From Alphaproteobacteria bacterium (GTDB lineage: Bacteria > Pseudomonadota > Alphaproteobacteria > Micavibrionales > UBA2020), in the NCBI GenBank assembly GCA_028817795.1, contig JAPPOU010000121.1, positions 1 through 44,737 of the forward strand: a stretch of DNA of 44,737 bases. The letters run 5' to 3'. The translations under genes and the position numbers were made by a program. Below the pieces are notes generated by a model. The model was not told the DNA's origin. It ran no database searches and worked only from the letters and a program-made list of their open reading frames with translations. Shown here one piece after another: positions 32,640 through 41,800 of the stretch. Within the stretch, counting starts at the first letter, position 1, and each line of letters opens with the position of its first letter.

Positions 32640-34922
32640 TTAATTATTGCGGCGCTTTCTTTTATCTTTTTGTTTTTTATACGCTTTTTTGTCACGACGA
32701 CGATGGTCTTGCCGGTGTTTTTGTCGGCGCGGCGGGTCTGATTCGGGCCTGTCCTCGCCTTCTACCAGTTCAAAAACGGTGGAGCCTTTCATGGCGTCCG
32801 CCTCGATCAGGCGAACGGACACAGGGTCGGACAAACGAAAACTGCGGCCTGTGTGCTTGCCGACAAGGGCATGGCGTTTTTCATCGTGGATGTAATAATC
32901 ATTTGGCAATGACCGCATGGGCACAATGCCGTCCGCGCCTGTTTCATCCAGCATGATAAAAAGGCCAAAGCGCGTGACGCTGGAAATTTTCCCTGCAAAA
33001 ATATGCCCGACCTGGCCTGATAAAAACTGCGCGGTAAAACGATCCATCACATCGCGCTCGGCCAGCATCGATCGGCGCTCGGTTGCCGAGATATGATCGC
33101 ATATATCATGGAGGTTTTCGGTTTCATGCTCCGTTAAGCCCCCGCTGCCCATGCTATAGCTGTGGGCAAGGGAACGGTGCACCAGCAAATCGGCATAGCG
33201 GCGGATGGGCGATGTGAAATGCGCATATTTTTCGAGCGCCAGGCCAAAGTGGCCGATGTTTTCAGGGCTATAGACGGCCTGGCTTTGCGTGCGCAGCAAG
33301 ACGGTATGGATCAGGTCTTTATCGGGCCTGTCCGCCGATTTTAATAAGATGGTGTTAATATTACGGGGCTGGATATGGTCGGTGCGCGGCAGGGAATAGC
33401 CAAGATCTTTTAAAAAATCACGCGTGGTCTCCAGCCGGTCGGCGGCGGGCTTGTCGTGGGCGCGGTAGACGCAGGGCGCGTTTTTATCTTCCAGCGCGTG
33501 CGCGGCGGCGACGTTGGCAAGGATCATGAATTCCTCGATCAGCATATGGCTGTCAAGGCGCTTTCGGGGCACGATTGCCTTGATCTGCCCCTTTTCGATG
33601 ATGGCTTTCCTCTCCGGTAGGTCCAGTTCCAATGCGCCGCGTTTTTCGCGGGCGTGCTTTAAAAGGCTATAGGCCTTGTAAAGCGGTTTAATGACGGGGG
33701 TTAGTAGCGGTTCTGTGGTGTCATCAGGGTTTCCCCGGTGCGCGTCTTCCACCTGTTCATAGGTCAGGCGGGCGGCTGATTTCATTAGCCCCCTGAAAAA
33801 TTTGTAACCGATCAGCTTTGCGTTTTTATCAATCCGCATTTGCACAGCCATGCAAGCGCGTGGCACGTTGGGGCGGAGCGAGCATAGATCGTTCGAGAGT
33901 TTTTCCGGCAGCATGGGCACGACGCGGTCTGCAAAATATGTGGAATTGCCGCGTTCATAGGCAGCTTTATCCAGCGCTGACCCCGGCGTGACGTAGTGTG
34001 AAACATCGGCAATGGCAACGGTTAAAACCCAGCCGCCTTCGTTTTTGGGGTGCGTATCCAGCGCGGCATGGACGGCATCGTCAAAATCCCGTGCATCTTC
34101 GCCATCAATGGTGACAAGGGGGATATCGCGGATATCTGCGCGCGTTTTTGAAACGGGCGGCACCTCCATTGCATCTGTTTCCTTCAGCGCAGCCTTGGGC
34201 CATTGCGTTGGGATGCCGTGACTGTGGATGGCGATCAGGCTAATCAGCGCGGGATCATCTTTTTTGCCCAGCTTTTCTGCAATGCGTGCCGGGTTTTTTG
34301 ACCGTGGGTATTTCGATGATGTGGGAATGCGCTCCACGGTCACAAGATCGCCTGCCTCCAGCCCTTCGCAGTATTCAGGGGGAATGGTAAAATCGTGTTT
34401 TATTTTTTTGTCGGTCGGGTAGACGTATCCGCCGCCTTTATAGGGCTTGAAAACGCCGACAGTGCGTTCCTCGTCTTCGCTTCGTTCCTTGATAATGCGG
34501 GCTTCGTATTCTTTTTTTCCTGTACGTTTTAATTTTGCTAAAACCTTGTCCCCTTCAACGGGGGCGCGGCCGCCGCGTTTTCTGTCGTATACGTAGATGA
34601 CGGGCGCAGGGCCTTTGCCGTGCCATGCAACGGGCTTGGCGCGGAGTTCGCCATCGCCATCCAGCCCCTCGATTTCGATCAAGGTGGTGCTGGGCAAGGC
34701 ATCGGGCGCTTCATAGCTGCGGGATGCGTTCTTGACGATAGCGCCCTCTTTTTCCAGCTCGCGCAACAAAACGCGCAGTGCTGTGCGGTCTTGCCCCTTT
34801 AAATGAAAAGCGCGGGCAATCTCGCGTTTGTTGACGGGGGTGGGGCTGTCGTGCACAAAGGCGCGCACGGCTTCCTTGTCTGGGAAAGGTGCGCCGTCGT
34901 CAGTGCCTTTTTTGGGGCTCAA
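32640..34922 (-). CDS. rnr: Ribonuclease R
   Basis: RNase R is a processive 3'-5' exonuclease that degrades structured RNA. The 760-residue protein has an N-terminal winged helix (KREIARAFHLKGQDR), cold-shock domains, the RNB catalytic domain with DGEDARDFDDAV holding the metal-binding aspartates, the HFTSPIRRYADLLVHRSL block, an S1 domain (GKISSVTRFGLFIMLDETGA), and a Lys/Arg-rich tail. The start is TTG 34922, overlapping the topA stop as TTGA, which suggests strict coupling; no better start is near. It is complete. Confidence 0.95.
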   Translation of the reverse strand: MSPKKGTDDGAPFPDKEAVRAFVHDSPTPVNKREIARAFHLKGQDRTALRVLLRELEKEGAIVKNASRSYEAPDALPSTTLIEIEGLDGDGELRAKPVAWHGKGPAPVIYVYDRKRGGRAPVEGDKVLAKLKRTGKKEYEARIIKERSEDEERTVGVFKPYKGGGYVYPTDKKIKHDFTIPPEYCEGLEAGDLVTVERIPTSSKYPRSKNPARIAEKLGKKDDPALISLIAIHSHGIPTQWPKAALKETDAMEVPPVSKTRADIRDIPLVTIDGEDARDFDDAVHAALDTHPKNEGGWVLTVAIADVSHYVTPGSALDKAAYERGNSTYFADRVVPMLPEKLSNDLCSLRPNVPRACMAVQMRIDKNAKLIGYKFFRGLMKSAARLTYEQVEDAHRGNPDDTTEPLLTPVIKPLYKAYSLLKHAREKRGALELDLPERKAIIEKGQIKAIVPRKRLDSHMLIEEFMILANVAAAHALEDKNAPCVYRAHDKPAADRLETTRDFLKDLGYSLPRTDHIQPRNINTILLKSADRPDKDLIHTVLLRTQSQAVYSPENIGHFGLALEKYAHFTSPIRRYADLLVHRSLAHSYSMGSGGLTEHETENLHDICDHISATERRSMLAERDVMDRFTAQFLSGQVGHIFAGKISSVTRFGLFIMLDETGADGIVPMRSLPNDYYIHDEKRHALVGKHTGRSFRLSDPVSVRLIEADAMKGSTVFELVEGEDRPESDPPRRQKHRQDHRRRDKKAYKKQKDKRKRRNN

Positions 34923-37567
34923 GGCTTATCCGCTTTCTTTTTGCGCGTGGTTTTTTTCTTTGCAGCGGGTTTTTTCTTTTTGGGTGTCGTTTTCTTTTTC
35001 GCCAAAAGCTCCAGCGCTATTTCCAGCGTGACGGTTTCGGGCACCATGTCCTTTGGCAGCGTGGCATTGGTTTTGTCATGTTTGACATAGGGGCCGTAAC
35101 GTCCGCTGTTCAGCGTAATGGGTTTTTTGTCGTCCGGATGCGGGCCGAATTCTTTTAAGATCGTGACACCACCCCGGCCTTTTGCGGGTTGGGCTAAAAT
35201 ATCGACGGCGCGGTTGATGCCAATGGTCAAAACACCGTCCGGATCGTCCGCCGGAATGGATTTGAATTTTTTCTGGTGTACCAGAAACGGCCCAAAGCGG
35301 CCAATGCCGGCCTTGATTTCTTCACCCGTTTCGGGGTGATAGCCGACAAGGCGCGGCAGCGTCAAAAGCTGAAGCGCCGTATCAAGGTCGATATCGTCAG
35401 GGCTCATGTTTTTTGGCACAGGTGCGCGTTTTGGTTTGGGCGCTTTGGGTTTTTTGGCCTTTTTCGGTTTGCCTGTCTTGGTGAACTCTTGCTTGGGTTC
35501 AGGTTGTTCTTCTTGTGGCTGCGGGTCAAGCTGGATATAGGGCCCATATGGACCGCGCCGCAATGTAACGGACATATGCGTTTCCGGGTGCTTGCCCAGT
35601 TCCTTGGGCGCGAAGTCGCTGCCGTCTTGGTCGTCGCCCCCGCCTGTGAGGACGGGTTTTGTAAAGCGGCAGTCAGGATAGTTCGAGCAGCCAATAAAAG
35701 CGCCGAATTTCCCTAGTTTCAGGCTGATTTTCCCATCTTCGCATTGCGGACATTTGCGGCTTTTAAATTCGCCCTGGAACAGGTATTGCTGCAAATCGTT
35801 TTCAAGCGCGTCAATGACGTTGGTGATCGTCAGGTCCTTGGTTTCGCCGATGGCGGCGGAAAAGGCTGTCCAGAAATCGGACAAAACATTTTTCCACTGC
35901 ATGTCGCCACTGGAAATTTCATCAAGCTGTTCTTCCAGTCGCGCGGTGAAATCATATTCAACATACCGCTGGAAAAAGTTCATCAGGAATGTGGTGACGA
36001 TACGGCCCCGCGATTCAGGAATGAATCGGCGCTGGTCTAGACGCACGTAATCCCTGTCTTGTAAAACCTGCAGGATCGAGGCATAGGTCGAAGGACGGCC
36101 AATGCCGAGCTCTTCCATTTTCTTGACCAGCGAAGCTTCTGTATAACGCGGCGGCGGTTGCGTGAAGTGCTGTGTTGCCGTGACATCGTCCAGCTTCAGG
36201 GCGTCGCCCTCTTTTAAAGGGGGCAGACGGCGCTCTTCATCGTTATCGGCGCTGTCGTCTTTGTCCTCCATATCCTCGCGGTAGAGCTTTAAAAAGCCGT
36301 CAAAGGCAACAATGGAGCCTGTTGCCCGCAAAACGACCTTGCCATCGCTGTTCTTGATGTCGACGGCAACCTGATCCATGACGGCGCTTTCCATCTGGCA
36401 GGCAACGGTGCGCTTCCAAATCAGCTCGTACAGGCTCAGCTCTTCGCCTGTCAGGAATTTGGCCACGCTCTCTGGCGTGCGGTGGACGTCCGTTGGGCGA
36501 ATGGCTTCGTGCGCTTCCTGCGCGTTTTTGGCTTTTGATTTATAGGCGCGTGGACTGTCCGGCAGGTATTTATCGCCAAATTTGTTCTCAATCAGCTTGC
36601 GTGCTGCGGCAATGGCTTCACCTGACAATGTGACGCCGTCCGTACGCATATAGGTGATAAGGCCTACAGTCTCCCCGCCGATATCAACGCCTTCATACAG
36701 CTTTTGTGCGGTGCGCATGGTTTTGGTGGCCGAGAACCGCAGCTTGCGCGCAGCTTCCTGCTGCAACGTCGAGGTGATAAAGGGCGCATAGGGGTGGCGC
36801 CGTACCTGTTTCTTTTCGATGGTGCCGACAGTGAAGCCTTGCCCTTTGATGCGGGCGAGCGCCGTATCGGCGGCAGCTTTGTTGCCCAGCGTCATTTTTT
36901 CGATTCTATCGCCATCAATACTGTAAAGGCGTGCCGTAAACCCTTTGCCTGCCTGTGTGGCAAGAGCCGCTTCGATCGACCAGTATTCTTCTGGATTAAA
37001 GGCTTCGATTTCCGTTTCGCGTTCGCAGACAAGGCGCAACGCAACAGACTGAACGCGTCCGGCAGAGCGTGACCCCGGCAGCTTGCGCCACAAAACGGGG
37101 GACAGCGTGAAGCCGACAAGGTAATCAAGCGCGCGGCGTGCAAGATAGGCATCGACCAGATCGCCGTTAATCTCCCGCGCATTTTCAAAAGCGGCCTTTA
37201 CAGCGTTTTTTGTGATCTCGTTAAACGTGACGCGGCGAATGTTTATTTTGTCCGCAACTTTCTTTTCTTTTAAGAATTCCTGCACGTGCCATGAAATGGC
37301 TTCCCCTTCTCTATCCGGGTCAGTCGCGAGATAGACGGTGTCGACTTTTTTGGCGCGGGAGAGAATATCGCTTAGGTGTTTTTTCGAGCGTTCACCCGTT
37401 TCCCACAGCATTTTAAAACCGTTTTCAGGATCGACAGATCCATTCTTGGCGGGCAGGTCGCGTACGTGGCCAAAGCTGGCGACAACGGTATAATCGGGCC
37501 CAAGGTATTTATTGATAGTTTTGGCCTTGGCCGGGGACTCAACGATAACAAGATTAGAAGCGGACAT
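34919..37567 (-). CDS. topA: DNA topoisomerase I
   Basis: TopA relaxes negative supercoils. The 882-residue protein has the TOPRIM domain with E10 and DPDREGE at 83-89, the catalytic Y306 in ITYMRTDG, a zinc-ribbon CPQC-x18-C-x5-C, and four or so Topo-C repeats (FGPFLVHQ, YGPYVKHD) before a Lys-rich end KKTTPKKKKPAAKKKTTRKK. I chose ATG 37567, which follows GAGGAAAAA, over ATG 37579. The gene overlaps the rnr start. A 16-base palindrome lies just upstream. Confidence 0.96.
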   Translation of the reverse strand: MSASNLVIVESPAKAKTINKYLGPDYTVVASFGHVRDLPAKNGSVDPENGFKMLWETGERSKKHLSDILSRAKKVDTVYLATDPDREGEAISWHVQEFLKEKKVADKINIRRVTFNEITKNAVKAAFENAREINGDLVDAYLARRALDYLVGFTLSPVLWRKLPGSRSAGRVQSVALRLVCERETEIEAFNPEEYWSIEAALATQAGKGFTARLYSIDGDRIEKMTLGNKAAADTALARIKGQGFTVGTIEKKQVRRHPYAPFITSTLQQEAARKLRFSATKTMRTAQKLYEGVDIGGETVGLITYMRTDGVTLSGEAIAAARKLIENKFGDKYLPDSPRAYKSKAKNAQEAHEAIRPTDVHRTPESVAKFLTGEELSLYELIWKRTVACQMESAVMDQVAVDIKNSDGKVVLRATGSIVAFDGFLKLYREDMEDKDDSADNDEERRLPPLKEGDALKLDDVTATQHFTQPPPRYTEASLVKKMEELGIGRPSTYASILQVLQDRDYVRLDQRRFIPESRGRIVTTFLMNFFQRYVEYDFTARLEEQLDEISSGDMQWKNVLSDFWTAFSAAIGETKDLTITNVIDALENDLQQYLFQGEFKSRKCPQCEDGKISLKLGKFGAFIGCSNYPDCRFTKPVLTGGGDDQDGSDFAPKELGKHPETHMSVTLRRGPYGPYIQLDPQPQEEQPEPKQEFTKTGKPKKAKKPKAPKPKRAPVPKNMSPDDIDLDTALQLLTLPRLVGYHPETGEEIKAGIGRFGPFLVHQKKFKSIPADDPDGVLTIGINRAVDILAQPAKGRGGVTILKEFGPHPDDKKPITLNSGRYGPYVKHDKTNATLPKDMVPETVTLEIALELLAKKKTTPKKKKPAAKKKTTRKKKADKP

Positions 37568-37576
37568 TTTTCCTCG

Positions 37577-37592
37577 CACTATATATATAGTG
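37577..37592. promoter_or_regulatory. 16-base palindrome upstream of topA
   Basis: CACTATATATATAGTG is a perfect palindrome whose centre offers a TATATA -10 box about 15 bases before topA. No -35 box is clear. It may be a supercoiling-sensitive promoter, an operator, or chance in AT-rich DNA. Confidence 0.4.
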
Positions 37593-37672
37593 TCTGTTGC
37601 GAATCATTTATTCAGATGTACCCGATTTTGAGGGGTGCATTCAACAACCACGATAAAAAATAGCTCCTGCCC

Positions 37673-38239
37673 CTAAAAGCGCAGACCTTTTTCATCGATA
37701 CGTTTTTTAAGTTTTTTAGCGACATGCGGGCTGACATATTCCTTAACGCTTTTGCCGCTAAAGCGTTCCAACTCGCGGGCAAGGGTGGAGGAAATGATTT
37801 GCAGGTGTGGGTCTGTGGTACACAGGAAAACGGGCGTGAACTTGTTGTATTCCTTGTGATTTGCGACCAGCGTGGGGTACTCAGCATCAAATTCCGTGCC
37901 CAGACGCAAGCCCCGGATCAAAAAGGGCGCGTTTTGCGCTTCCATAAAGGCGACGGTCAGGCCGGAATGCTTGGCAACCTTGATATCGCAGGCAATACCT
38001 TCTTTTTCTAACTGGGGCTTTACGGCGGTTTCGATTTCATGGCGGATCATGTCGACCCGTTCATCCGGCGTAAATAGCCCCCCGCTTTTTAAGGGATTTA
38101 CGCCCACAACGACGTGGAGTTTGGGTAGTAACCGGGCGGCTTGCAAAATAATATCAGTATGCCCGCGTGTAATCGGGTCAAAAGAGCCTGCGTAAACGCC
38201 GGCTTTTGGGGGCGGTGATTGTGTCTTTTTCTGTGTCAT
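37673..38239 (-). CDS. coaD: Phosphopantetheine adenylyltransferase
   Basis: CoaD joins AMP to 4'-phosphopantetheine, the penultimate step of coenzyme A synthesis. The 188-residue protein has GVYAGSFDPITRGHTDII with the nucleotidyltransferase T-x-G-H motif at 24-27, IRGLRLGTEFDAEYP and ISSTLARE. It is about 20 residues longer than usual, partly from a basic N-terminus MTQKKTQSPPPK. I chose ATG 38239 because an upstream reading from 38314 would add a hydrophobic stretch not typical of the family. It is divergent from the repeat protein at 38414. Confidence 0.94.
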   Translation of the reverse strand: MTQKKTQSPPPKAGVYAGSFDPITRGHTDIILQAARLLPKLHVVVGVNPLKSGGLFTPDERVDMIRHEIETAVKPQLEKEGIACDIKVAKHSGLTVAFMEAQNAPFLIRGLRLGTEFDAEYPTLVANHKEYNKFTPVFLCTTDPHLQIISSTLARELERFSGKSVKEYVSPHVAKKLKKRIDEKGLRF

Positions 38240-38342
38240 GCGCTTTTTTGTATACGGAAAAAACAAAATTAGCAATACGGGAAATAAAATTTCTTGCAAA
38301 TAAACAATTATCATAATAATTTAAGGAGCTTGTGCGCTACAC

Positions 38343-38372
38343 TTGCGAACAGGCGTGATCTCCTTGTAAAAT
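38343..38372 (+). promoter_or_regulatory. Promoter of the repeat-protein pair
   Basis: TTGCGA (38343-38348), 18 bases, TAAAAT (38367-38372). The ATG follows at 38414, with GGGGG at 38402-38406 as ribosome-binding site. Confidence 0.55.
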
Positions 38373-38413
38373 AAATATATTGGGGCGCATCACAGCGCTC
38401 TGGGGGTTTATGT

Positions 38414-41400
38414 ATGGGTACGGGGCGTCCGCCGCAATCGCGGCGCAATGTCGGCAGTGTTTTTACGGTTCTTCTTGCAGGTGTCGCGCTTGTGGGGTCT
38501 GTGACCTATGGTGTTTATCAAACAATGTCCGGCCCTGTGGCTACGATGTCGCGTGTCACGCAAAAAGACCGCGCCGATACGCAGCTTATGTCACTGTCAA
38601 AAAGCGTGATTGTCGCCGCCGTCAATGATATTCCGGATGCGAATGGTGATAGCGGGGATTGTGACGGTGACGGTCTTGTCGAGCCGTCAGAAAATGCGAA
38701 TCCGGGGGCGTCGTCTATTTTCCCATCTGGTGGTGGCTGGGTGCCTGCGGATATTGGCGTGCCGCAAAATGATCCATGGGGCACGCCATACGGTTATTGC
38801 GTGTGGGATGTAGGAACATACAACGATCCCGCAACAGATAACGGTTGCGGCGCATCAACGCGCCGTCTGGCCGGATCGACCGATCCGACACTGGGCATTG
38901 CCGGCAGCCAGACCGTTATTGCGATTGTTTCTGCAGGCCCGGACAGGCAATTCCAAACGCAATGTAACGCCTACACGAATACGACGACAGATGTCTTGAC
39001 GTATTCAGCAGCGCAGCATGATGATGTTATTGTGCGTTATACCTATGGCCAGGCCGCGCAGGCGGTATCGGGCCTGTGGGCGCTTGTTGCGGGCACACCG
39101 TCTTCTGCGGTGACGCCGAAGGCGACTTTGGAAGTGGGCGATGTTGCTGATTTTAACCAGACAACGGGCGTTGTAAATGCGCTATCCGTCACGACAGCGA
39201 CACCGGGCGCGGCGGGCGAAGGGGTGGTGAATGCGGGCGGCGGCGCGCAATTGGCGGATGAAACGGGCGCCGTGGCAACGGATTGCGACAATGCTGCCGA
39301 AACAGGATCACTGCGTTACAATAGTGCCGGTTTTATCGAGTTTTGCGATGGCGCGTCCTGGGGGTCAATGAGCGGGTCATCTGGCGCGATCAATGATTTG
39401 TCGGATGGCTTCACGGATTATACAGATCATAATCTTGGATTAGGGCAGGAGGCGATGGTTGCGCCATCCATCACCGGTGTGAACAATCTGGCGGCAGGCG
39501 AAGATGCGATCACGTCACTGACAAGTGGCAGTAATAACACGGCTTTAGGTGATGAAGCTGGTAGCAGTCTGACGACAGGAAGCGATAGCACGGCTTTAGG
39601 TGTTGAAGCGTTGGAGAATGCCACAATTGCAAATGATAATACAGTTATCGGGGCGCAGGCGGGGCAAAGTAATATTGCTTCGCCTGAAAATGTGGCCATT
39701 GGTAACTTTGCTCTGTGGGCATCACAGGAAGACCGTGATAGGTGGAATGTAGCGGTAGGAATAGACACGCTACGGGCGAGCGGTGGCGCGCCGGATGGTT
39801 TTTATGATGATGTGAATGTGGCGGTGGGAGCCTATGCCCTTGAAAATGATACGCACAGTGCAGCCTGCACGGCGGTGGGGCGGGAGGCGCTCGATCAGAC
39901 GAACTTTTGTTGGCGCAGTACGGCGGTGGGGTATCAGGCGGGGCGGTATGGTAATTTGATAACGGCTATAGGGTCGCTCGCGTTGTCGTCTAGTCCGCAG
40001 GCCGGCTATAACGTAGCCGTAGGGCATGAAGCTTTACGGCAGAATACGAGTGGTAACCGCAATACAGCTTTTGGTGCGGAAGCTTTAACGGACAACAGAA
40101 CCGGAAGCTATAGCGTGGCAATGGGAGAGAGCGCCCTGCGTTTAAACCGGGCATCATGGTTGACGGCGGCTGGATATTCTGCGTTGGGCAATAATTCGAC
40201 AGGTGCGCGCAATACGGCGATTGGCGGGTTAGCCTTAAATGACAATACCACAGGTGCCGATAATACGGCGTTGGGTATGGAAAGCTTAAGAAGCACAGGA
40301 ACGGGCGCTACGGTGGGCGACCGCAATACGGCGGTTGGTTTCCAAGCGCTTTTCAGCACAACTTCCGGGGACGATAACACTGGCGCAGGATTTCGGGCGC
40401 TGTACACAAATACAACAGGCAATAACAATACGGCCGTTGGGGCGGATGCATTGTATGCAAACATTGGCGGGATACGTAATACGGCGGTAGGGTATGAGGC
40501 TCTGGAAGCGAATACGGGCGGTGGTGAAAATACGGCGGTGGGGTATTGGGCGTTGGCAAGCAACAGTTCAAACGGCGGTGCTGACTATGGTACACACAAT
40601 ACGGCGGCGGGCGCAGAAGCGCTTCGGCGCAATACATATGGTGATCGCAATACGGCGGTGGGTGCTTTCGCGTTGGATCACAATACAACAGGCAGTGACA
40701 ACACGGCCATAGGCTGGGATGCCTTGTCCGTCGTGACGACGACAAACGGATCAACGGCGGTGGGGTATCAGGCACTACGTAATAATACGGCTGCGAATAG
40801 TACAGCGTTGGGGCATGCGGCTCTGTATTCAAACGCGGGTGGTATAGGCAATACGGCGGCGGGTGCAGGGGCGCTCTATAGCAATACCAGTGGTAATTAC
40901 AACACAGCGGCGGGGGAAGATGCCCTGACTGCTGTCAGCACCGGCGCAAACAACACGGCGGCTGGTGCCAGTGCTTTATCGGGTTACAATACGTCAGGGA
41001 ATACGGCGGTGGGCGCATACGCCATGCAGGATGGCGCAGTGGATGAAAATACGGCGATTGGCTATGCCGCTATGCTGGCTGTGGACAATGTTGGCAATAC
41101 GGCGGTGGGGTGGCAATCGCAATATTCGCTGGATGGCGGCGCCAATAACACAACAATTGGCAGCAATACGCTTTGGGATAATGCGGATGGCGATAATAAC
41201 ACAGCGGTGGGCGCACAGGCCGCAAATAATACGACAGGGGATGGGAATACGGGCATTGGGTATCAAGCGCTGGTTAACAACACGAGCGGATCAAACAATA
41301 CGGCGGTGGGTACGCAAGCAGGCCCCACGTCAGGTGCGCTGTCAAATACGATTGCGGTGGGGTATAACGCGCAGGTGTCCTCAAGCAATTATATTCGCCT

Positions 41401-41800
41401 GGGGGATACGAACATCACGGCGCTGGGTGGCACAGTGGCTTATTCAGGCACGTCAGATCGGCGTTTAAAGAAGGATATCGTGGACAGCGATTTGGGGCTC
41501 GATTTTATCATGGCGTTGCGCCCTGTTTCGTATAAACGCGTGAAGGGCAATGGCAAGCTTGATTACGGTTTTATCGCGCAAGAGGTAGAGGCCGCGCTGG
41601 GGGGCCGAAAGACGGCCATGGTTATTCGCGATAATGATGACGATAAAACATACATGCTCCGCAGCAATGATCTTTTGGCACCTTTGGTTAAGGCCGTGCA
41701 GGCGCAGGATAAAGATGCGCAGCGCCTCGATCATGATATCGACACGATAAAAGAAACCTTGCAACGTTTAAGGCAGGCGGAGAAAGGGGGGGCGCCGTGA
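38414..41800 (+). CDS. Giant pseudopilin-like, NTAVGYQAL-repeat protein with S74 chaperone domain
   Basis: The 1128-residue protein has four parts. A basic start and single membrane helix (VFTVLLAGVALVGSVTYGVY) resemble a pilin anchor but lack the G|FxxxE prepilin motif. Residues of about 40-240 hold an acidic Ca-loop-like DANGDSGDCDGDG, then DPWGTPYGYCVWD and IVSAGPDRQFQTQC, patterns of the T2SS pseudopilin GspG. Residues of about 338-1000 are dozens of degenerate 16-17-residue repeats (NTAVGYQAL, NTAIG), as in YadA-type heads and tail fibres. From S1014, SDRRLKKDIVDSDLGLDFI begins the self-cleaving trimerisation chaperone (peptidase S74), with a coiled-coil end. A surface fibre is inferred. 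The TGATG junction couples it to the next gene. Confidence 0.85.
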   Translation: MGTGRPPQSRRNVGSVFTVLLAGVALVGSVTYGVYQTMSGPVATMSRVTQKDRADTQLMSLSKSVIVAAVNDIPDANGDSGDCDGDGLVEPSENANPGASSIFPSGGGWVPADIGVPQNDPWGTPYGYCVWDVGTYNDPATDNGCGASTRRLAGSTDPTLGIAGSQTVIAIVSAGPDRQFQTQCNAYTNTTTDVLTYSAAQHDDVIVRYTYGQAAQAVSGLWALVAGTPSSAVTPKATLEVGDVADFNQTTGVVNALSVTTATPGAAGEGVVNAGGGAQLADETGAVATDCDNAAETGSLRYNSAGFIEFCDGASWGSMSGSSGAINDLSDGFTDYTDHNLGLGQEAMVAPSITGVNNLAAGEDAITSLTSGSNNTALGDEAGSSLTTGSDSTALGVEALENATIANDNTVIGAQAGQSNIASPENVAIGNFALWASQEDRDRWNVAVGIDTLRASGGAPDGFYDDVNVAVGAYALENDTHSAACTAVGREALDQTNFCWRSTAVGYQAGRYGNLITAIGSLALSSSPQAGYNVAVGHEALRQNTSGNRNTAFGAEALTDNRTGSYSVAMGESALRLNRASWLTAAGYSALGNNSTGARNTAIGGLALNDNTTGADNTALGMESLRSTGTGATVGDRNTAVGFQALFSTTSGDDNTGAGFRALYTNTTGNNNTAVGADALYANIGGIRNTAVGYEALEANTGGGENTAVGYWALASNSSNGGADYGTHNTAAGAEALRRNTYGDRNTAVGAFALDHNTTGSDNTAIGWDALSVVTTTNGSTAVGYQALRNNTAANSTALGHAALYSNAGGIGNTAAGAGALYSNTSGNYNTAAGEDALTAVSTGANNTAAGASALSGYNTSGNTAVGAYAMQDGAVDENTAIGYAAMLAVDNVGNTAVGWQSQYSLDGGANNTTIGSNTLWDNADGDNNTAVGAQAANNTTGDGNTGIGYQALVNNTSGSNNTAVGTQAGPTSGALSNTIAVGYNAQVSSSNYIRLGDTNITALGGTVAYSGTSDRRLKKDIVDSDLGLDFIMALRPVSYKRVKGNGKLDYGFIAQEVEAALGGRKTAMVIRDNDDDKTYMLRSNDLLAPLVKAVQAQDKDAQRLDHDIDTIKETLQRLRQAEKGGAP
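39427..41380 (+). repeat. DNA repeats coding the first NTAVGYQAL tract
   Basis: Roughly 40 units of 45-60 bases recur, most with AATACGGCGGTGGG or a close form, coding for N-T-A-V/I-G. The spacing varies with the loop length. The units are degenerate, in frame and inside one gene, so this is a protein repeat and not a CRISPR array. Confidence 0.9.

Noticed and set aside
39427..41380. Repeats that could suggest a CRISPR array
   Set aside because: The units are degenerate, in one open frame and code for NTAVGYQAL; there are no constant repeats with unique spacers and no cas genes.
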